Source: Paenibacillus sp. OV219 (GTDB taxonomy: Bacteria; Bacillota; Bacilli; Paenibacillales; Paenibacillaceae). From it: 64,000 bases of DNA. The stretch is from NCBI RefSeq assembly GCF_900110075.1, contig NZ_FOCJ01000006.1:352187-416186 (forward strand). Reading direction: 5' to 3'. A program made the translations under genes and the position numbers. How positions within the stretch are numbered: the stretch's first letter is position 1; each line of letters starts with the position of its first letter. Below the pieces are notes generated by a model that saw nothing but the letters and a program-made list of their open reading frames with translations, was not told the origin of the DNA and searched no databases. Positions 8,984 through 17,665 of the stretch are shown here, piece after piece.

Positions 8984-9916
8984 GTGTCAGAGAAATTAGT
9001 AATTGGTAGCGCCTCTCACTCCTATGAAGTTGCACAAGGCTGGGGCAAGCTTCCGGAAGGAATTGCTTACGGCTATACACATGGCATCGTTGTGGATGCG
9101 AATGATAACGTTTACGTACATAATACAGGCAAAGACTCCGTTATCAAATTTGATAAAGACGGCAACTTCATTACATCGTGGGGCCCTGAGTTCGAAGGCG
9201 GCGCACACGGCTTCTACCTCCAGCGCGATAATGACGGCATCGAATATCTCTACTTTGCAGATACGAACCGCGCGCTTGTTGTGAAGACGACGCTGGATGG
9301 CGAGACACTGCTTGAGATCGGTCGGCCTGACCGTCCGGATCTGTACGATGTTGAGCGTCGCTACGTTCCGACAGATGTGTGTGTGGCGCCTAACGGCGAC
9401 ATCTATGTCTCGGACGGCTACGGCCAGTTCCATATTCACCACTATGATGCTCGCGGCAATTATATCCGCTCGTGGGGCGGACGCGGCTCGGAGGCAGGCA
9501 AAGTAATTGAGCCGCACGGCATCTCAATTAACCTGCGTGGTGAAGAACCAGAAATCTATGTGGCTGACCGCCGCAACAGCCGTATTCAAGTGTTCACGCT
9601 CGAAGGGGAGCATAAGCGCTTCGTCGACCATAACCTCGACCTGCCTTGCAGCTTCTATTTCTTCGGAGACGAAGTGTACATTCCAGACCTCGACAGCCGT
9701 ATTACGGTGCTCGACCGGAATGACCGTCTCATCACACACCTCGGCGAGGACCAGCAGGCGTACAAGCAACAGGGCTGGCCGAACCTGCCGAAATCATACT
9801 ATCGTCCAGATAAATTCAGCTCCCCGCACGGTGTTTGCGTAGATTCGCAGGGCAATGTGTATGTGGCGGAATGGATCTTCGATGGTCGGATTACGAAGCT
9901 AGTTAGGCAGCAATAA
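8984..9916 (+). CDS. NHL-repeat beta-propeller protein
   Basis: 310 residues, built of repeats of the form HGIxVDxxxNVYVxxxxxxxIxxFDxxG. Examples are HGIVVDANDNVYVHN (about 34), PTDVCVAPNGDIYVSD (about 127), HGISINLRGEEPEIYVAD and HGVCVDSQGNVYVAEW (about 285). A six-bladed propeller fold is expected. There is no signal peptide, so it is probably cytosolic. Related proteins include PAL-like lyases and 6-bladed hydrolase-like proteins, but catalytic residues cannot be assigned. It starts with GTG 8984 behind AGGGAG; an ATG three bases upstream is out of frame and stops at once. Monocistronic, with its own promoter and a strong terminator. Confidence 0.85.
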   Translation: MSEKLVIGSASHSYEVAQGWGKLPEGIAYGYTHGIVVDANDNVYVHNTGKDSVIKFDKDGNFITSWGPEFEGGAHGFYLQRDNDGIEYLYFADTNRALVVKTTLDGETLLEIGRPDRPDLYDVERRYVPTDVCVAPNGDIYVSDGYGQFHIHHYDARGNYIRSWGGRGSEAGKVIEPHGISINLRGEEPEIYVADRRNSRIQVFTLEGEHKRFVDHNLDLPCSFYFFGDEVYIPDLDSRITVLDRNDRLITHLGEDQQAYKQQGWPNLPKSYYRPDKFSSPHGVCVDSQGNVYVAEWIFDGRITKLVRQQ

Positions 9917-9944
9917 TTTATTTTTATAATATGGATGTTTATAG

Positions 9945-9973
9945 AGCAGGCCCGTTAGGGCCTGCTTTTTTTT
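9945..9973 (+). terminator. Intrinsic terminator after the NHL gene
   Basis: AGCAGGCCC (9945-9953) pairs perfectly with GGGCCTGCT (9958-9966) around GTTA, followed by seven further T. Confidence 0.93.
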
Positions 9974-10231
9974 GCACGCTTGAGTTTGGCGTGAAGTGAG
10001 GGGAGGGGAGCGGAGCGGAGCACTGATCACTTCGTCGACGGTGATATGGACAGTGAGACAATCATGGAGGAGCACGTTGCGTCGTGAGATTGCAGATAGT
10101 GAATATCTTGAGACACTTGCGCCGCGCATCCACGCAACGGAGCAGGAGCTGTTTCTGCAGGTCTAGCGGATCGCCGCTGGTGCGAGCAAACTGCGCCGTC
10201 GCCATGTGAGCACGGAAAGAACAAGCGAGAT

Positions 10232-10660
10232 GAAGCTGGTCTGGTGGACTACATGGATGGAATATCGGCGGATCTAGCGAAAGAAGCTGGTCTGGTGGAC
10301 TACATTGGAGAAAGAGACTCCTCAGGGTCACTACATCGGCGAGATTTCGCCGAAGAAGGCCAAAGAGAGTCCCTAGAGGCACTACTTTGTGGGAGATTCT
10401 TGAAGTTTCTATTTAGCCCCCTAATTGAATTGGAGAGTGCCTAGGGAAAGGGGCTCGGACCGGTTTGAGCTAAAGAGGAGTACCACGTACCCTACATGGG
10501 AGGAAAACAGGTAATTCGAGCCAAAGAGGAGTATCACGTACCCTACATGGGAGGAAATCAGGGTAGTTCGAACAAAAGAGGAGTACGACGTACCCTACAT
10601 GAGAGGAAAACAGGGTAGTTCGAGCCAAAGAGGATTACCACGTACCCTACATTAGTGATC
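10232..10660 (+). repeat. Field of degenerate 51-52-bp repeats
   Basis: Four clear units carry the core AAAGAGGA at 10472, 10523, 10575 and 10627 (periods 51, 52, 52). Each continues into ACGTACCCTACAT, then GGGAGGAAA-type sequence and CAGGGTAGTT; the last is cut after CCTACAT. Further upstream a 23-bp segment starting GAAGCTGGTCTGG recurs at 10232 and 10283, again 51 bp apart. Weaker cousins (CACTACAT-CGG-GAGA, CACTACTTT-GTGGGAGA) lie at about 10328-10400. The 827-base gap 9917-10743 holds this field plus two terminators and no convincing gene; short frames inside are broken and unrelated to any family I recognise. Confidence 0.8.
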
Positions 10661-10680
10661 AACCGAAGGGTGTAAACGAA

Positions 10681-10703
10681 AAGCAGGCCCATCAGGCCTG
10701 CTT
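10681..10703 (-). terminator. Terminator of the nagBA transcript
   Basis: AAGCAGGCC and GGCCTGCTT pair perfectly over 9 bp around a 5-base loop. Read on the minus strand, the stem ends in TTTTCGTTT. It lies 41 bases beyond the nagA stop. Confidence 0.8.
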
Positions 10704-10743
10704 CGTTAACATGCAATCAATCACTATTAAGTTCGCTAATCGC

Positions 10744-11928
10744 TTATCCGTAAATCTGACGCCCGTTCACCCATGTGCGGCGCACGCTCGTGAACGAAGT
10801 GTCCGTCAGCACCAGGTCAGCGAGCTTGCCTTCGGCAATGCTGCCTGTAATATCGTCAATGCCGAGCTGCCTCGCCGGGTTGCCGCTCGCCATCTGGCTC
10901 ACTTCAGAAACGCTAAGGCCTGTATGCGCTAGCATATAGCGGACTGCGTCGATCATCGTTAGAGTGCTGCCTGCAAGACTTCCGCCTTCGCGAAGGCGGG
11001 CGACGCCGTAGAGCACATCGACCACGAGACCGCCGAGGTCGTACTGACCATCTCCAAGTCCGGCTGCAGCCATCGCGTCCGTGATCAGAATGACCCGATC
11101 CTTCGGCTTCGCAGCGACCAGCAGACGAATAGCTGCCGGATGAACGTGATGGCCGTCTGCGATAAGCTCGGCATGGATACGGTGGTCGGTCATCACCGCG
11201 CCGACTGTTCCCGGCTCGCGGTGATGCAAGCCGCGCATCGCATTGAACGTATGCACCGCTTGCGTCAAGCCAGCTTCCGCTGCGTCGATCACTTGCGCAT
11301 AAGTCGCATCTGTATGGCCGGCAGCGGCGACGATCCCGTTTGCAGCGAGATATTCCGTCAAGGCGAGTGCATTCTCTTTCTCAGGAGCGAATGTAACTTG
11401 CTTCATAAGTCCAGGGTACTGCTCGTTCCATGCTTGAATAAGATCAACCCGGGGCGAAATAATGAAAGCCGGGTTCTGTGCGCCAGGCCATTTCTCACTA
11501 ATGAAAGGACCTTCCAAATGAACGCCTTCCAGCACCGTATTCGGCATGTCGCCGCCTTTACGGTAAGCCTCTGATGCTTCGAGCACGGCTGCAATCGCTT
11601 CTGGTGAAGCGGTCACCGTCGTTGCCAGCATTCTTGTTGTTCCTTTGGATGCGTGGAAGCGGGTGATCACATCATAGGCTTCGCGGCTCGCATCCATGAA
11701 GTCAGCGCCGCCGCCGCCGTGAACGTGCATATCGATGAAGCCTGGCAAGAGCCAGCCGCCAAGTCCATCTACCGTCTCGAGCTGCTCATATTCCGCTGGA
11801 ATGGCGTCACCTTCAATGATTTTTGCAACTTTGCCGTTTACTACAACTACGCTGCCCTCGACTACCGTGTCCGAAACAATGGTTTGGACATGCTTGATGA
11901 GCCATGTGTCACCTGTAGTTTGCATCAA
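10744..11928 (-). CDS. nagA: N-acetylglucosamine-6-phosphate deacetylase
   Basis: Removes acetate from GlcNAc-6-P, giving glucosamine-6-P for NagB. 394 residues of an amidohydrolase TIM barrel. The metal/active-site series is DMHVHGGGG (about residue 62), HLEGPFISEKWPGAQNP (about 133), AAGHTDATY (about 201), HTFNAMRGLHHREPG (about 221), ADGHHVHP, and catalytic Asp in LITDAMAAAGLGDGQY (about 279). Either TTG 11928 (nine bases after GGGAGG) or ATG 11925 can start it. The first base of the TTG abuts the nagB stop, so the two genes form a tightly coupled operon with nagB first. Cytosolic. Confidence 0.95.
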   Translation of the reverse strand: MMQTTGDTWLIKHVQTIVSDTVVEGSVVVVNGKVAKIIEGDAIPAEYEQLETVDGLGGWLLPGFIDMHVHGGGGADFMDASREAYDVITRFHASKGTTRMLATTVTASPEAIAAVLEASEAYRKGGDMPNTVLEGVHLEGPFISEKWPGAQNPAFIISPRVDLIQAWNEQYPGLMKQVTFAPEKENALALTEYLAANGIVAAAGHTDATYAQVIDAAEAGLTQAVHTFNAMRGLHHREPGTVGAVMTDHRIHAELIADGHHVHPAAIRLLVAAKPKDRVILITDAMAAAGLGDGQYDLGGLVVDVLYGVARLREGGSLAGSTLTMIDAVRYMLAHTGLSVSEVSQMASGNPARQLGIDDITGSIAEGKLADLVLTDTSFTSVRRTWVNGRQIYG

Positions 11929-12651
11929 TTATAACAGCCTCCCAGCCTCACGATCGACGAGTACAAGTACATTTTTGTGCGTTTGCAAGAGCGATGCCGG
12001 CACTTCCGTCGTAATCGGTCCTTGCAGCGCTTGCTTAACGATGTCTGCCTTGTCGGCGCCTTTTACTACGAGCAGAATGGAATCAGCCTTCAAAATCGAT
12101 CCAACACCCATCGTAATCGCCTGCGTTGGCACTTCGTCCAGCTTGTCGAAGAATCTTGCGTTCGCTTCACGTGTCGATTCCTCCAGCTCTACTACATGAG
12201 TACCGCCTTGCAGTTCTTGATCGGGCTCGTTGAAGCCGATATGACCGTTCAGCCCAAGGCCTAGCAGCTGAATGTCGATTGGCTGCTCAGCAAGCATCCG
12301 ATCGTATTCCGCACATTCCGATTTCAAGTCTGCTCCGATTCCTTTCGGCAAATGCGCATTGTGCTGAGGCAGGTCGATATGGTTGAACAGCTGTTCTTTC
12401 ATGAAGTGCGCATAGCTCTGTTCATGCTCTGGATCCAGGCCGACATATTCATCTAGGTTAAACGTGGTTGCCTCTTTGAAGGAAATGCTGCCACTCTTGT
12501 ACATCTCTATTATTTTTCCATAAATGCCGACAGGTGTCGAGCCTGTAGCGAGCCCTAGCGTCGCATTTGGTTTATTTTTCAGCTTATCCGCAAACAGTTG
12601 GGCAGCGAACAAATCGAGTTCAGTCGTGTTGTCAAATGTTTTTACATGCAT
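11929..12651 (-). CDS. nagB: Glucosamine-6-phosphate deaminase
   Basis: Converts glucosamine-6-P to fructose-6-P and ammonia, feeding glycolysis. 240 residues, the short Gram-positive form. Motifs: GLATGSTPVGIYGKI (phosphate loop, about 33), FNLDEYVGLDPEHEQSY (about 64, catalytic Asp), GLGLNGHIGFNEP (about 131) and ITMGVGSILKAD (about 179). CAGGAGG precedes ATG 12651. It is the first gene of nagBA on the minus strand. Its promoter is at 12687-12715, and two AT-rich palindromes lie farther upstream. No NagR/DasR (TGGTCTAGACCA-like) operator is visible. Confidence 0.95.
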   Translation of the reverse strand: MHVKTFDNTTELDLFAAQLFADKLKNKPNATLGLATGSTPVGIYGKIIEMYKSGSISFKEATTFNLDEYVGLDPEHEQSYAHFMKEQLFNHIDLPQHNAHLPKGIGADLKSECAEYDRMLAEQPIDIQLLGLGLNGHIGFNEPDQELQGGTHVVELEESTREANARFFDKLDEVPTQAITMGVGSILKADSILLVVKGADKADIVKQALQGPITTEVPASLLQTHKNVLVLVDREAGRLL

Positions 12652-12686
12652 TTATGAGCGCCTCCTGATAATGATCTACTGCTTTT

Positions 12687-12715
12687 ATTATACGACCATA
12701 TGTAGTAAACAACAA
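12687..12715 (-). promoter_or_regulatory. nagBA promoter
   Basis: On the minus strand TTGTTG (12715-12710) and a consensus TATAAT (12692-12687) are 17 bases apart, about 36 bases upstream of the nagB start. Confidence 0.6.
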
Positions 12716-12721
12716 TAAAAA

Positions 12722-12756
12722 TGATTATTATAGTCAAAAATAAGATTAAAATAATC
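12722..12756. promoter_or_regulatory. Two AT-rich palindromes between nagB and idi2
   Basis: TGATTATTATAGTCA (12722-12736) is a 7-1-7 inverted repeat with one mismatch, and GATTAAAATAATC (12744-12756) is a perfect 5-3-5 inverted repeat. They lie just upstream of the nagBA promoter and 44 bases before the idi2 promoter. Candidate operators for an unknown regulator. Confidence 0.35.
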
Positions 12757-12799
12757 AAAAATGTGAAAGCGCAGACCGGATTTGCTCTAACCCTGCTCC

Positions 12800-12828
12800 T
12801 TGTGCAATGATAGCTTTATTACTATAGG
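12800..12828 (+). promoter_or_regulatory. Putative promoter of idi2
   Basis: TTGTGC (12800-12805), a 17-base spacer and TATAGG (12823-12828); ATG follows at 12864. Confidence 0.4.
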
Positions 12829-12863
12829 AAGCTTTTTAGCGAAAAAGGAGATCGACGACTAGG

Positions 12864-13937
12864 ATGACAGACAGGTTGAATGATGAGCATCTTGAGACCG
12901 CCAAACGAAAAGGCGAACATATCCGCATATGCCTTACGGAGGATGTACAAAGCGTAGGTACCGATCCGGGCTTCGCAAACTATCGGTTCCGTCACCTTGC
13001 GCTCCCGGAGCTGGCTTTTAATGATATTGATCTTTCCACTACATTTCTTAATCGCGCGATGGAAGTACCGTTATTGATCAGTTCCATGACCGGAGGTACA
13101 TATGAGGCTGCTGCCATTAATGTAAGGCTGGCTGAAGCGGCCGAAGTGCGCGGCTGGGCGATGGGACTTGGCTCCATGCGGGCAGCAATCGAGAATGAGT
13201 CTCTAGCAGATACGTTTCAGGTACGGCAATATGCACCGACGATTCCGATTATCGCGAACCTTGGCGCGGTGCAGCTCAATTATGGCTACGGTGTCAACGA
13301 TTGCCGCAGGGCAGTGGAGCTTGCCGAAGCGGATGCGCTCGTCCTGCATCTCAACAGCATGCAGGAAGTATTCCAGCCCGAAGGTGACACGAATTTCCGC
13401 GGCCTGCTCGGCCGCATCGGCGATGTGTGTCGCAGCATCGGCGTTCCTGTCGGCGTGAAGGAAGTCGGCTGGGGTATAGACGCAGAGACTGCGGACCGCC
13501 TCATTCAAGCAGGCGTATCCTTCATTGATGTAGCAGGCGCTGGCGGAACCTCTTGGAGCCAAGTTGAGAAATTCCGCGCCAGCACCGACCCGCTGCGCGC
13601 CGAAGCAGCCGAGGCATTCGCCGGCTGGGGCATTCCGACTGCGGCCTCGGTCCGCGAGGTCAGAGATGCTCTACCGCAAGCAACCATCATTGCGAGCGGC
13701 GGACTGCATAATGGCGTCGATGCCGCCAAAGCTATCGCGCTTGGCGCGGACTTGGTCGGCTTCGGCCGTTCGCTCCTTGCCGGAGCTGCGGAAGCAGCGG
13801 CGGGTGGGAGTGGGAGCGAGCGTGATCTGCACCGCCAGATGGAGCGCACGGAATTCGAGCTGCGCACCGCGATGTTCGGCATTGGCGCAGGCTCGCTACG
13901 TGAGCTGCAAAGCACGAAGCGGCTTATCCGAATCTAG
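12864..13937 (+). CDS. fni: Type 2 isopentenyl-diphosphate delta-isomerase
   Basis: FMN- and NAD(P)H-dependent isomerase of IPP and DMAPP in cytosolic isoprenoid synthesis. 357 residues. The N-terminal R-K-x-x-H/E-type opening (AKRKGEHIRICL) is as in the family. MTGGT (FMN phosphate region, about 74), GLGSMRAAIE, HLNSMQEVFQPEGDTNF (about 158), VKEVGWGI and VAGAGGTSW (about 222) are visible. The C-terminal half has GGLHNGVDAAKAIALGADLVGFGRSLL, the FMN-phosphate glycine loop (quoted in part: GADLVGFGRSLL). AAAGGAG at 12843-12849 is 14 bases before ATG, slightly long. It stands alone, divergent from nagBA. The prenyl products serve menaquinone and cell-wall carriers, and probably the YtpB-like synthase at 38089. 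Confidence 0.93.
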   Translation: MTDRLNDEHLETAKRKGEHIRICLTEDVQSVGTDPGFANYRFRHLALPELAFNDIDLSTTFLNRAMEVPLLISSMTGGTYEAAAINVRLAEAAEVRGWAMGLGSMRAAIENESLADTFQVRQYAPTIPIIANLGAVQLNYGYGVNDCRRAVELAEADALVLHLNSMQEVFQPEGDTNFRGLLGRIGDVCRSIGVPVGVKEVGWGIDAETADRLIQAGVSFIDVAGAGGTSWSQVEKFRASTDPLRAEAAEAFAGWGIPTAASVREVRDALPQATIIASGGLHNGVDAAKAIALGADLVGFGRSLLAGAAEAAAGGSGSERDLHRQMERTEFELRTAMFGIGAGSLRELQSTKRLIRI

Positions 13938-13988
13938 GGAGCTAGCCTGGCAGCTCGCTTGTGTCTAGCTTTATATTTACCTGCAGTG

Positions 13989-15089
13989 CTACCGCACAAT
14001 GCCGGAGCCTTCAATAGTGACATTTGCCTTCACGTCGAATTTCAGTCTTGGGTAGATCGACTGCCAGTCGCTCCAGGTCCTCTCACTGCCGGCATGTGTC
14101 GCCCGAAATTTAAGCCCAAAGCCAAAGGGATCAACGCCTGCTTGCTGTGCCTTCACAAGCAGGCGTTTGGCTTCTTGCTCAACCTGAACATTGAACGCTT
14201 GCTCCAGCTTCGTCCAGCTTTGATCATAGACACCGATCGGCGCTTCCTCAAAGATTCCCCTAATATTTAGCCTCAGCCTCAGTACCCATCCGTTACTTGA
14301 TTTGACGATTTTGGTGTGCGACGAAATGCTTTCCACGGACATGACCATATTCTGCCCATCGAAAGTGGCGGCAACCGTCGATTTCTTATATTCGTTGCGT
14401 ATTTGATTGTACATTTCGGTTTCCTGCGGATTCAGCACCGTGACGAGCTTCGATTTATTAAGCAGCCCAAGCCTGGTGACAACATAGCCATTCTTCTCCT
14501 GGCGCATGATCGGCAGAATCGGGTCCATCCCGCGTTCTCCGGTGCGCCGCACAAAGTCAAATAAATATTCGTAGATCGTATAAGACGACTCCGATCCGTC
14601 ATTGCCGAACATCAGAAAGATCGCGTTGCCAGGCATCCGCTCATTCGGCGGCTCAATCTCGATGATCTTCTTCGCATTCGGCTTGCCTATCGCAACATAA
14701 GCAACGTTCTGAATATCGCGCCGACGAGACAGCCAGTTCAGCGGCCCTCTGAAATCCTTCTTCACTAGCTCTTCACCAAGCAGAAGCAGCTTGCAATGGC
14801 CGAAATCAAGTTCTTTATCAACATGGGATTTCAACAGCCGAACGGCTTCAGCGATGCTTGTTGCCTGAATCGTTTCCACCTGAGACTTTGCAGCCCCCGG
14901 CTCCACCTTCGGCGATGGCACGGCCATGCGCAGCGTGACCGTATAGCCCTTAGCGCCTTCCGTCGCCGGATCAATGCCGATTGCAACGACGAAGAACCGT
15001 TTATCGATGTCCTTAAAGCCGCATCCGCCCGTTAGTCCGGCGAGCGTCATCAACATAACAACCAGCAGCAGCAACCGTCTGTAGCTCAT
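13989..15089 (-). CDS. Ger(x)C-family spore germination lipoprotein (GerC)
   Basis: C component of a nutrient germinant receptor in the spore inner membrane. 366 residues. A lipoprotein-type signal (RRLLLLVVMLMTLAGLTGGC, Cys about residue 22) is followed at once by GFKDIDKRFFVVAIGID, the usual GerC opening. The lipobox LTGGC has Thr at -3, which is not ideal. ATG 15089 is chosen because GGAAGGAAG precedes it and it overlaps the GerB stop as ATGA (15086-15089). The frame extends 30 codons further upstream but lacks signals there. Last gene of the gerABC operon. Confidence 0.92.
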   Translation of the reverse strand: MSYRRLLLLVVMLMTLAGLTGGCGFKDIDKRFFVVAIGIDPATEGAKGYTVTLRMAVPSPKVEPGAAKSQVETIQATSIAEAVRLLKSHVDKELDFGHCKLLLLGEELVKKDFRGPLNWLSRRRDIQNVAYVAIGKPNAKKIIEIEPPNERMPGNAIFLMFGNDGSESSYTIYEYLFDFVRRTGERGMDPILPIMRQEKNGYVVTRLGLLNKSKLVTVLNPQETEMYNQIRNEYKKSTVAATFDGQNMVMSVESISSHTKIVKSSNGWVLRLRLNIRGIFEEAPIGVYDQSWTKLEQAFNVQVEQEAKRLLVKAQQAGVDPFGFGLKFRATHAGSERTWSDWQSIYPRLKFDVKANVTIEGSGIVR

Positions 15090-16195
15090 GTCGATTGCTT
15101 CCTTCCGCCCGCCCCAATGCTGAGCACGAAGAGGAAGAGCACCGCGATAACTTCCACAAATACGCGGAAGATGAGCCAATTCGTTGCGAGTGCCAAGTTC
15201 TGCTTCTCATTAAAGAAATAAGAGGTCATGACAGTGATAAGTCCCAGCGAGCAAGCGATAATCCAGTTCGTCAGCGGCGTACGCTCCGGATCAATCTGCG
15301 GCTTTGCTCCCGGAAGGCAGCTCTTGAACAGCTCCATCGAGATATGCCAGACGTTAGTCGCATACACGAGCGTCAAGTTCAAATAGAGCAGCAGGAAAAT
15401 AAACACGACCCGTTCAAGAAACCCGTATTCCATCGTCATGGAATCGGCTGTCACACTCCACACATACAGGTAGGAAGCTACTGTCTCGGTACCATGAAAG
15501 CCAATCGGGACGAAAAAGGAGCTCGCCAGAATAAAGCAGCCGATAAGCGGTATGAGCCAGCGGAAGCGCAGCCTGAAGTTCGGCGGATTGAGCCGATTGA
15601 AGATCGCGTAGCCTGAATAGCCGGTAAAAAGAAAAATCGCAGCTGCGTAAGGAGTCAGCTTCGGCGGATTGCGCCAATATTGAGCAACGGTGCGCATGGC
15701 ATCCCAATCGAGCGACGGACTGCGGTAAGATTTGAACAGAATCATTAAGATGAGCGGCACGCTTATAATTAAGCCCATCTCCAAGATGAAGATGTTGGAC
15801 AAGGTGGAACGGGTCGCTCCATAGATACAAGCAATCGACAACAGGCTCAGCACGACAAACGAGCTGGAGTCCGGATTTAGAAAGCGATTAATAAGCACGG
15901 AGAACCCCGTCAGCACTATGGAACCGGACATGAAGTACATACAGCCTAGAAGAAACATAAGCGGTGCCGTTACCCATTTTGGGAAGAACATCCCAAATAT
16001 CTCCGGAAGTCCTTTGCCGGGGAAGGTTTTCATGACATGGGTAAACAGAATCGCCAGCGTAGAACCAACGACTGCTGCGGTGATCATGGATGAAAGAGCC
16101 CCCGTATATCTGTCCTGAATGAGCAAATAGGGGACAAACAGCATCAAATTGAGCATGCTCACGAGCGTCACGCAATAATAGAAATAACGGTTCAT
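15086..16195 (-). CDS. Spore germination permease (GerB family)
   Basis: Integral B subunit of a germinant receptor, from the amino acid/polyamine transporter superfamily. 369 residues with about ten hydrophobic helices spread over the whole chain, starting at about residue 7 (YYCVTLVSMLNLMLFVPYLL). ATGA overlaps link it at both ends: 16192-16195 with gerA and 15086-15089 with gerC. In this family B subunits bind the germinant. The specific germinant cannot be read from the sequence. Confidence 0.92.
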   Translation of the reverse strand: MNRYFYYCVTLVSMLNLMLFVPYLLIQDRYTGALSSMITAAVVGSTLAILFTHVMKTFPGKGLPEIFGMFFPKWVTAPLMFLLGCMYFMSGSIVLTGFSVLINRFLNPDSSSFVVLSLLSIACIYGATRSTLSNIFILEMGLIISVPLILMILFKSYRSPSLDWDAMRTVAQYWRNPPKLTPYAAAIFLFTGYSGYAIFNRLNPPNFRLRFRWLIPLIGCFILASSFFVPIGFHGTETVASYLYVWSVTADSMTMEYGFLERVVFIFLLLYLNLTLVYATNVWHISMELFKSCLPGAKPQIDPERTPLTNWIIACSLGLITVMTSYFFNEKQNLALATNWLIFRVFVEVIAVLFLFVLSIGAGGRKQST

Positions 16196-17520
16196 CCTTG
16201 ATCCACCTGTCCGATATCGCCTGCTTGCGAAGGCGTTTTGCTGAAGATGCGAAAATACGGCTTGCCAAAGCTGCGCAAGTCGGCTAGATATACAAAATAA
16301 ATAAACAGGCCAATTGTCACGCCGGTTATGCCGAAGAAGATGGCCATAATGATGAGCGGATATTTCATAAACCGGATTGCAGTGGACATATTGTTGACCG
16401 GAATGACGAAGTTCGAAATGGCTACGACTGATGTGACGATAATCATGATGCTGCTGACGAGTCCAGCTTGTTGAGCGGCCTGTCCGAGAATGAGACCGCC
16501 AACGGTCGTGGCGGTTGAGCCGATATACTTTGGCAACCGTACGCTTGCCTCGATGAGTGATTCAATCATAAGCAGCATAATGAATACTTCGATGAAGGAC
16601 GGGTACGGTACAGCCGATCTGCTTCCTGCGATCGAGAAAGTGAGTTGTACGCGAAACAACTCCGGATTATAGGAAACAATTGCGACATACAAGGCAGGCA
16701 GCGTAATCGTTAGCACGACGGCGATATAGCGAAGGACGAGCAGCAGGCGCGTCATCCAGAACGAATCATACTGATCGTCAACGGCGCTTAAGAAATCATA
16801 GAACGTAACTGGCAGCACGATGGCGAACATGGAGCCCTGCAGGAGCAATACGACTTTCCCATCCTGAATGCCGTTGCAGACACGGTCCGGCCGCTCTGTG
16901 ATGATCATCGTCGGGAACAGCTTATACCGATCGCCAAGCGCACGGCTAAGCTGGCCGGAAGCGTTTATCATTGGAACCGTGATATGATCAAGCCTTTGTC
17001 TAACCATGTTCAACACATTCGCATCGACACTTCGCTTATCGTACAGCAGCAGCACACGAGTCCGCGAGATGGTGCCCACGGTTCGCTCTTCAGTCGCAAG
17101 CTCAGGGCTTGGATAACGGCTGCGGATGATATTGATCGAATCAATGACGTCCTCACTAAGGGCGATTTGCGGCCCGGTAATGACCGTTTCCACCATCGTT
17201 TGGGGATTCTCGTTACGGATGATTCGCGCGGCGTCGAGCTTATAGATCTTGCCATTCACCTGGATAAGGACGAAGCCGAGCAGAAGCGTATCCGTCCATT
17301 TGGCCGGGTCATCGAGCGGCTCGTAGACCGGATTGACCTTCACTATCTCGTCAAAAGGCTGCAGCTGCTTCGTGAAGGGGACGAGGATAAAGTCACTCAC
17401 TTTACTTCCGTCGCAGAGCGACTCGATATAGGCGATCTCGATGGTCATTTCGTCATTTTGCAGCTGGTGCATCGTTAAATCTCTAGATTCGGCAAACAGT
17501 GTCTTGATCCGCTTTAGCAC
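16192..17520 (-). CDS. Spore germination protein, GerA family
   Basis: A subunit of a germinant receptor, now known in the family to form the membrane channel. 442 residues from GTG 17520: a soluble N-terminal half (LFAESRDLTMHQLQ near the start) and about five to six membrane helices after residue ~245. GTG 17520 has an ideal AAAGGAGG ten bases upstream, and a sigma-G-like promoter lies at 17558-17587. The longer frame to TTG 17631 would start upstream of that promoter, so it is rejected. First gene of gerABC, which should be expressed in the forespore. Confidence 0.92.
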   Translation of the reverse strand: MLKRIKTLFAESRDLTMHQLQNDEMTIEIAYIESLCDGSKVSDFILVPFTKQLQPFDEIVKVNPVYEPLDDPAKWTDTLLLGFVLIQVNGKIYKLDAARIIRNENPQTMVETVITGPQIALSEDVIDSINIIRSRYPSPELATEERTVGTISRTRVLLLYDKRSVDANVLNMVRQRLDHITVPMINASGQLSRALGDRYKLFPTMIITERPDRVCNGIQDGKVVLLLQGSMFAIVLPVTFYDFLSAVDDQYDSFWMTRLLLVLRYIAVVLTITLPALYVAIVSYNPELFRVQLTFSIAGSRSAVPYPSFIEVFIMLLMIESLIEASVRLPKYIGSTATTVGGLILGQAAQQAGLVSSIMIIVTSVVAISNFVIPVNNMSTAIRFMKYPLIIMAIFFGITGVTIGLFIYFVYLADLRSFGKPYFRIFSKTPSQAGDIGQVDQG

Positions 17521-17557
17521 TTTGCTTCGACCTCCTTTCCATTCCATAGCTTTGGAA

Positions 17558-17587
17558 TAGTATGGATAACAAGGAAGATAATTATGC
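17558..17587 (-). promoter_or_regulatory. Forespore sigma-G-type promoter of gerABC
   Basis: On the minus strand GCATA (17587-17583), an 18-base spacer and CATACTA (17564-17558) match the B. subtilis sigma-G consensus (gnATR, 18, CATWHTA). Transcription would start about 30 bases before the GTG at 17520. Confidence 0.65.
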
Positions 17588-17665
17588 CGTTTCATGCGTC
17601 TTTTGCCAGAATAGCGGACCGTGAAGTACAATAGGAAGCAGTAAAAAGAGAGAGGGGAATCGCTT

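Noticed and set aside
10244..10444. Open frame of 66 codons in the repeat field
   Set aside because: Its codons are repeat units; no ribosome binding site or recognisable domain.
10466..10660. CRISPR or short coding repeat at the 51-52-bp units
   Set aside because: No spacer/repeat alternation, the period is not a multiple of three, and stops occur in all frames.
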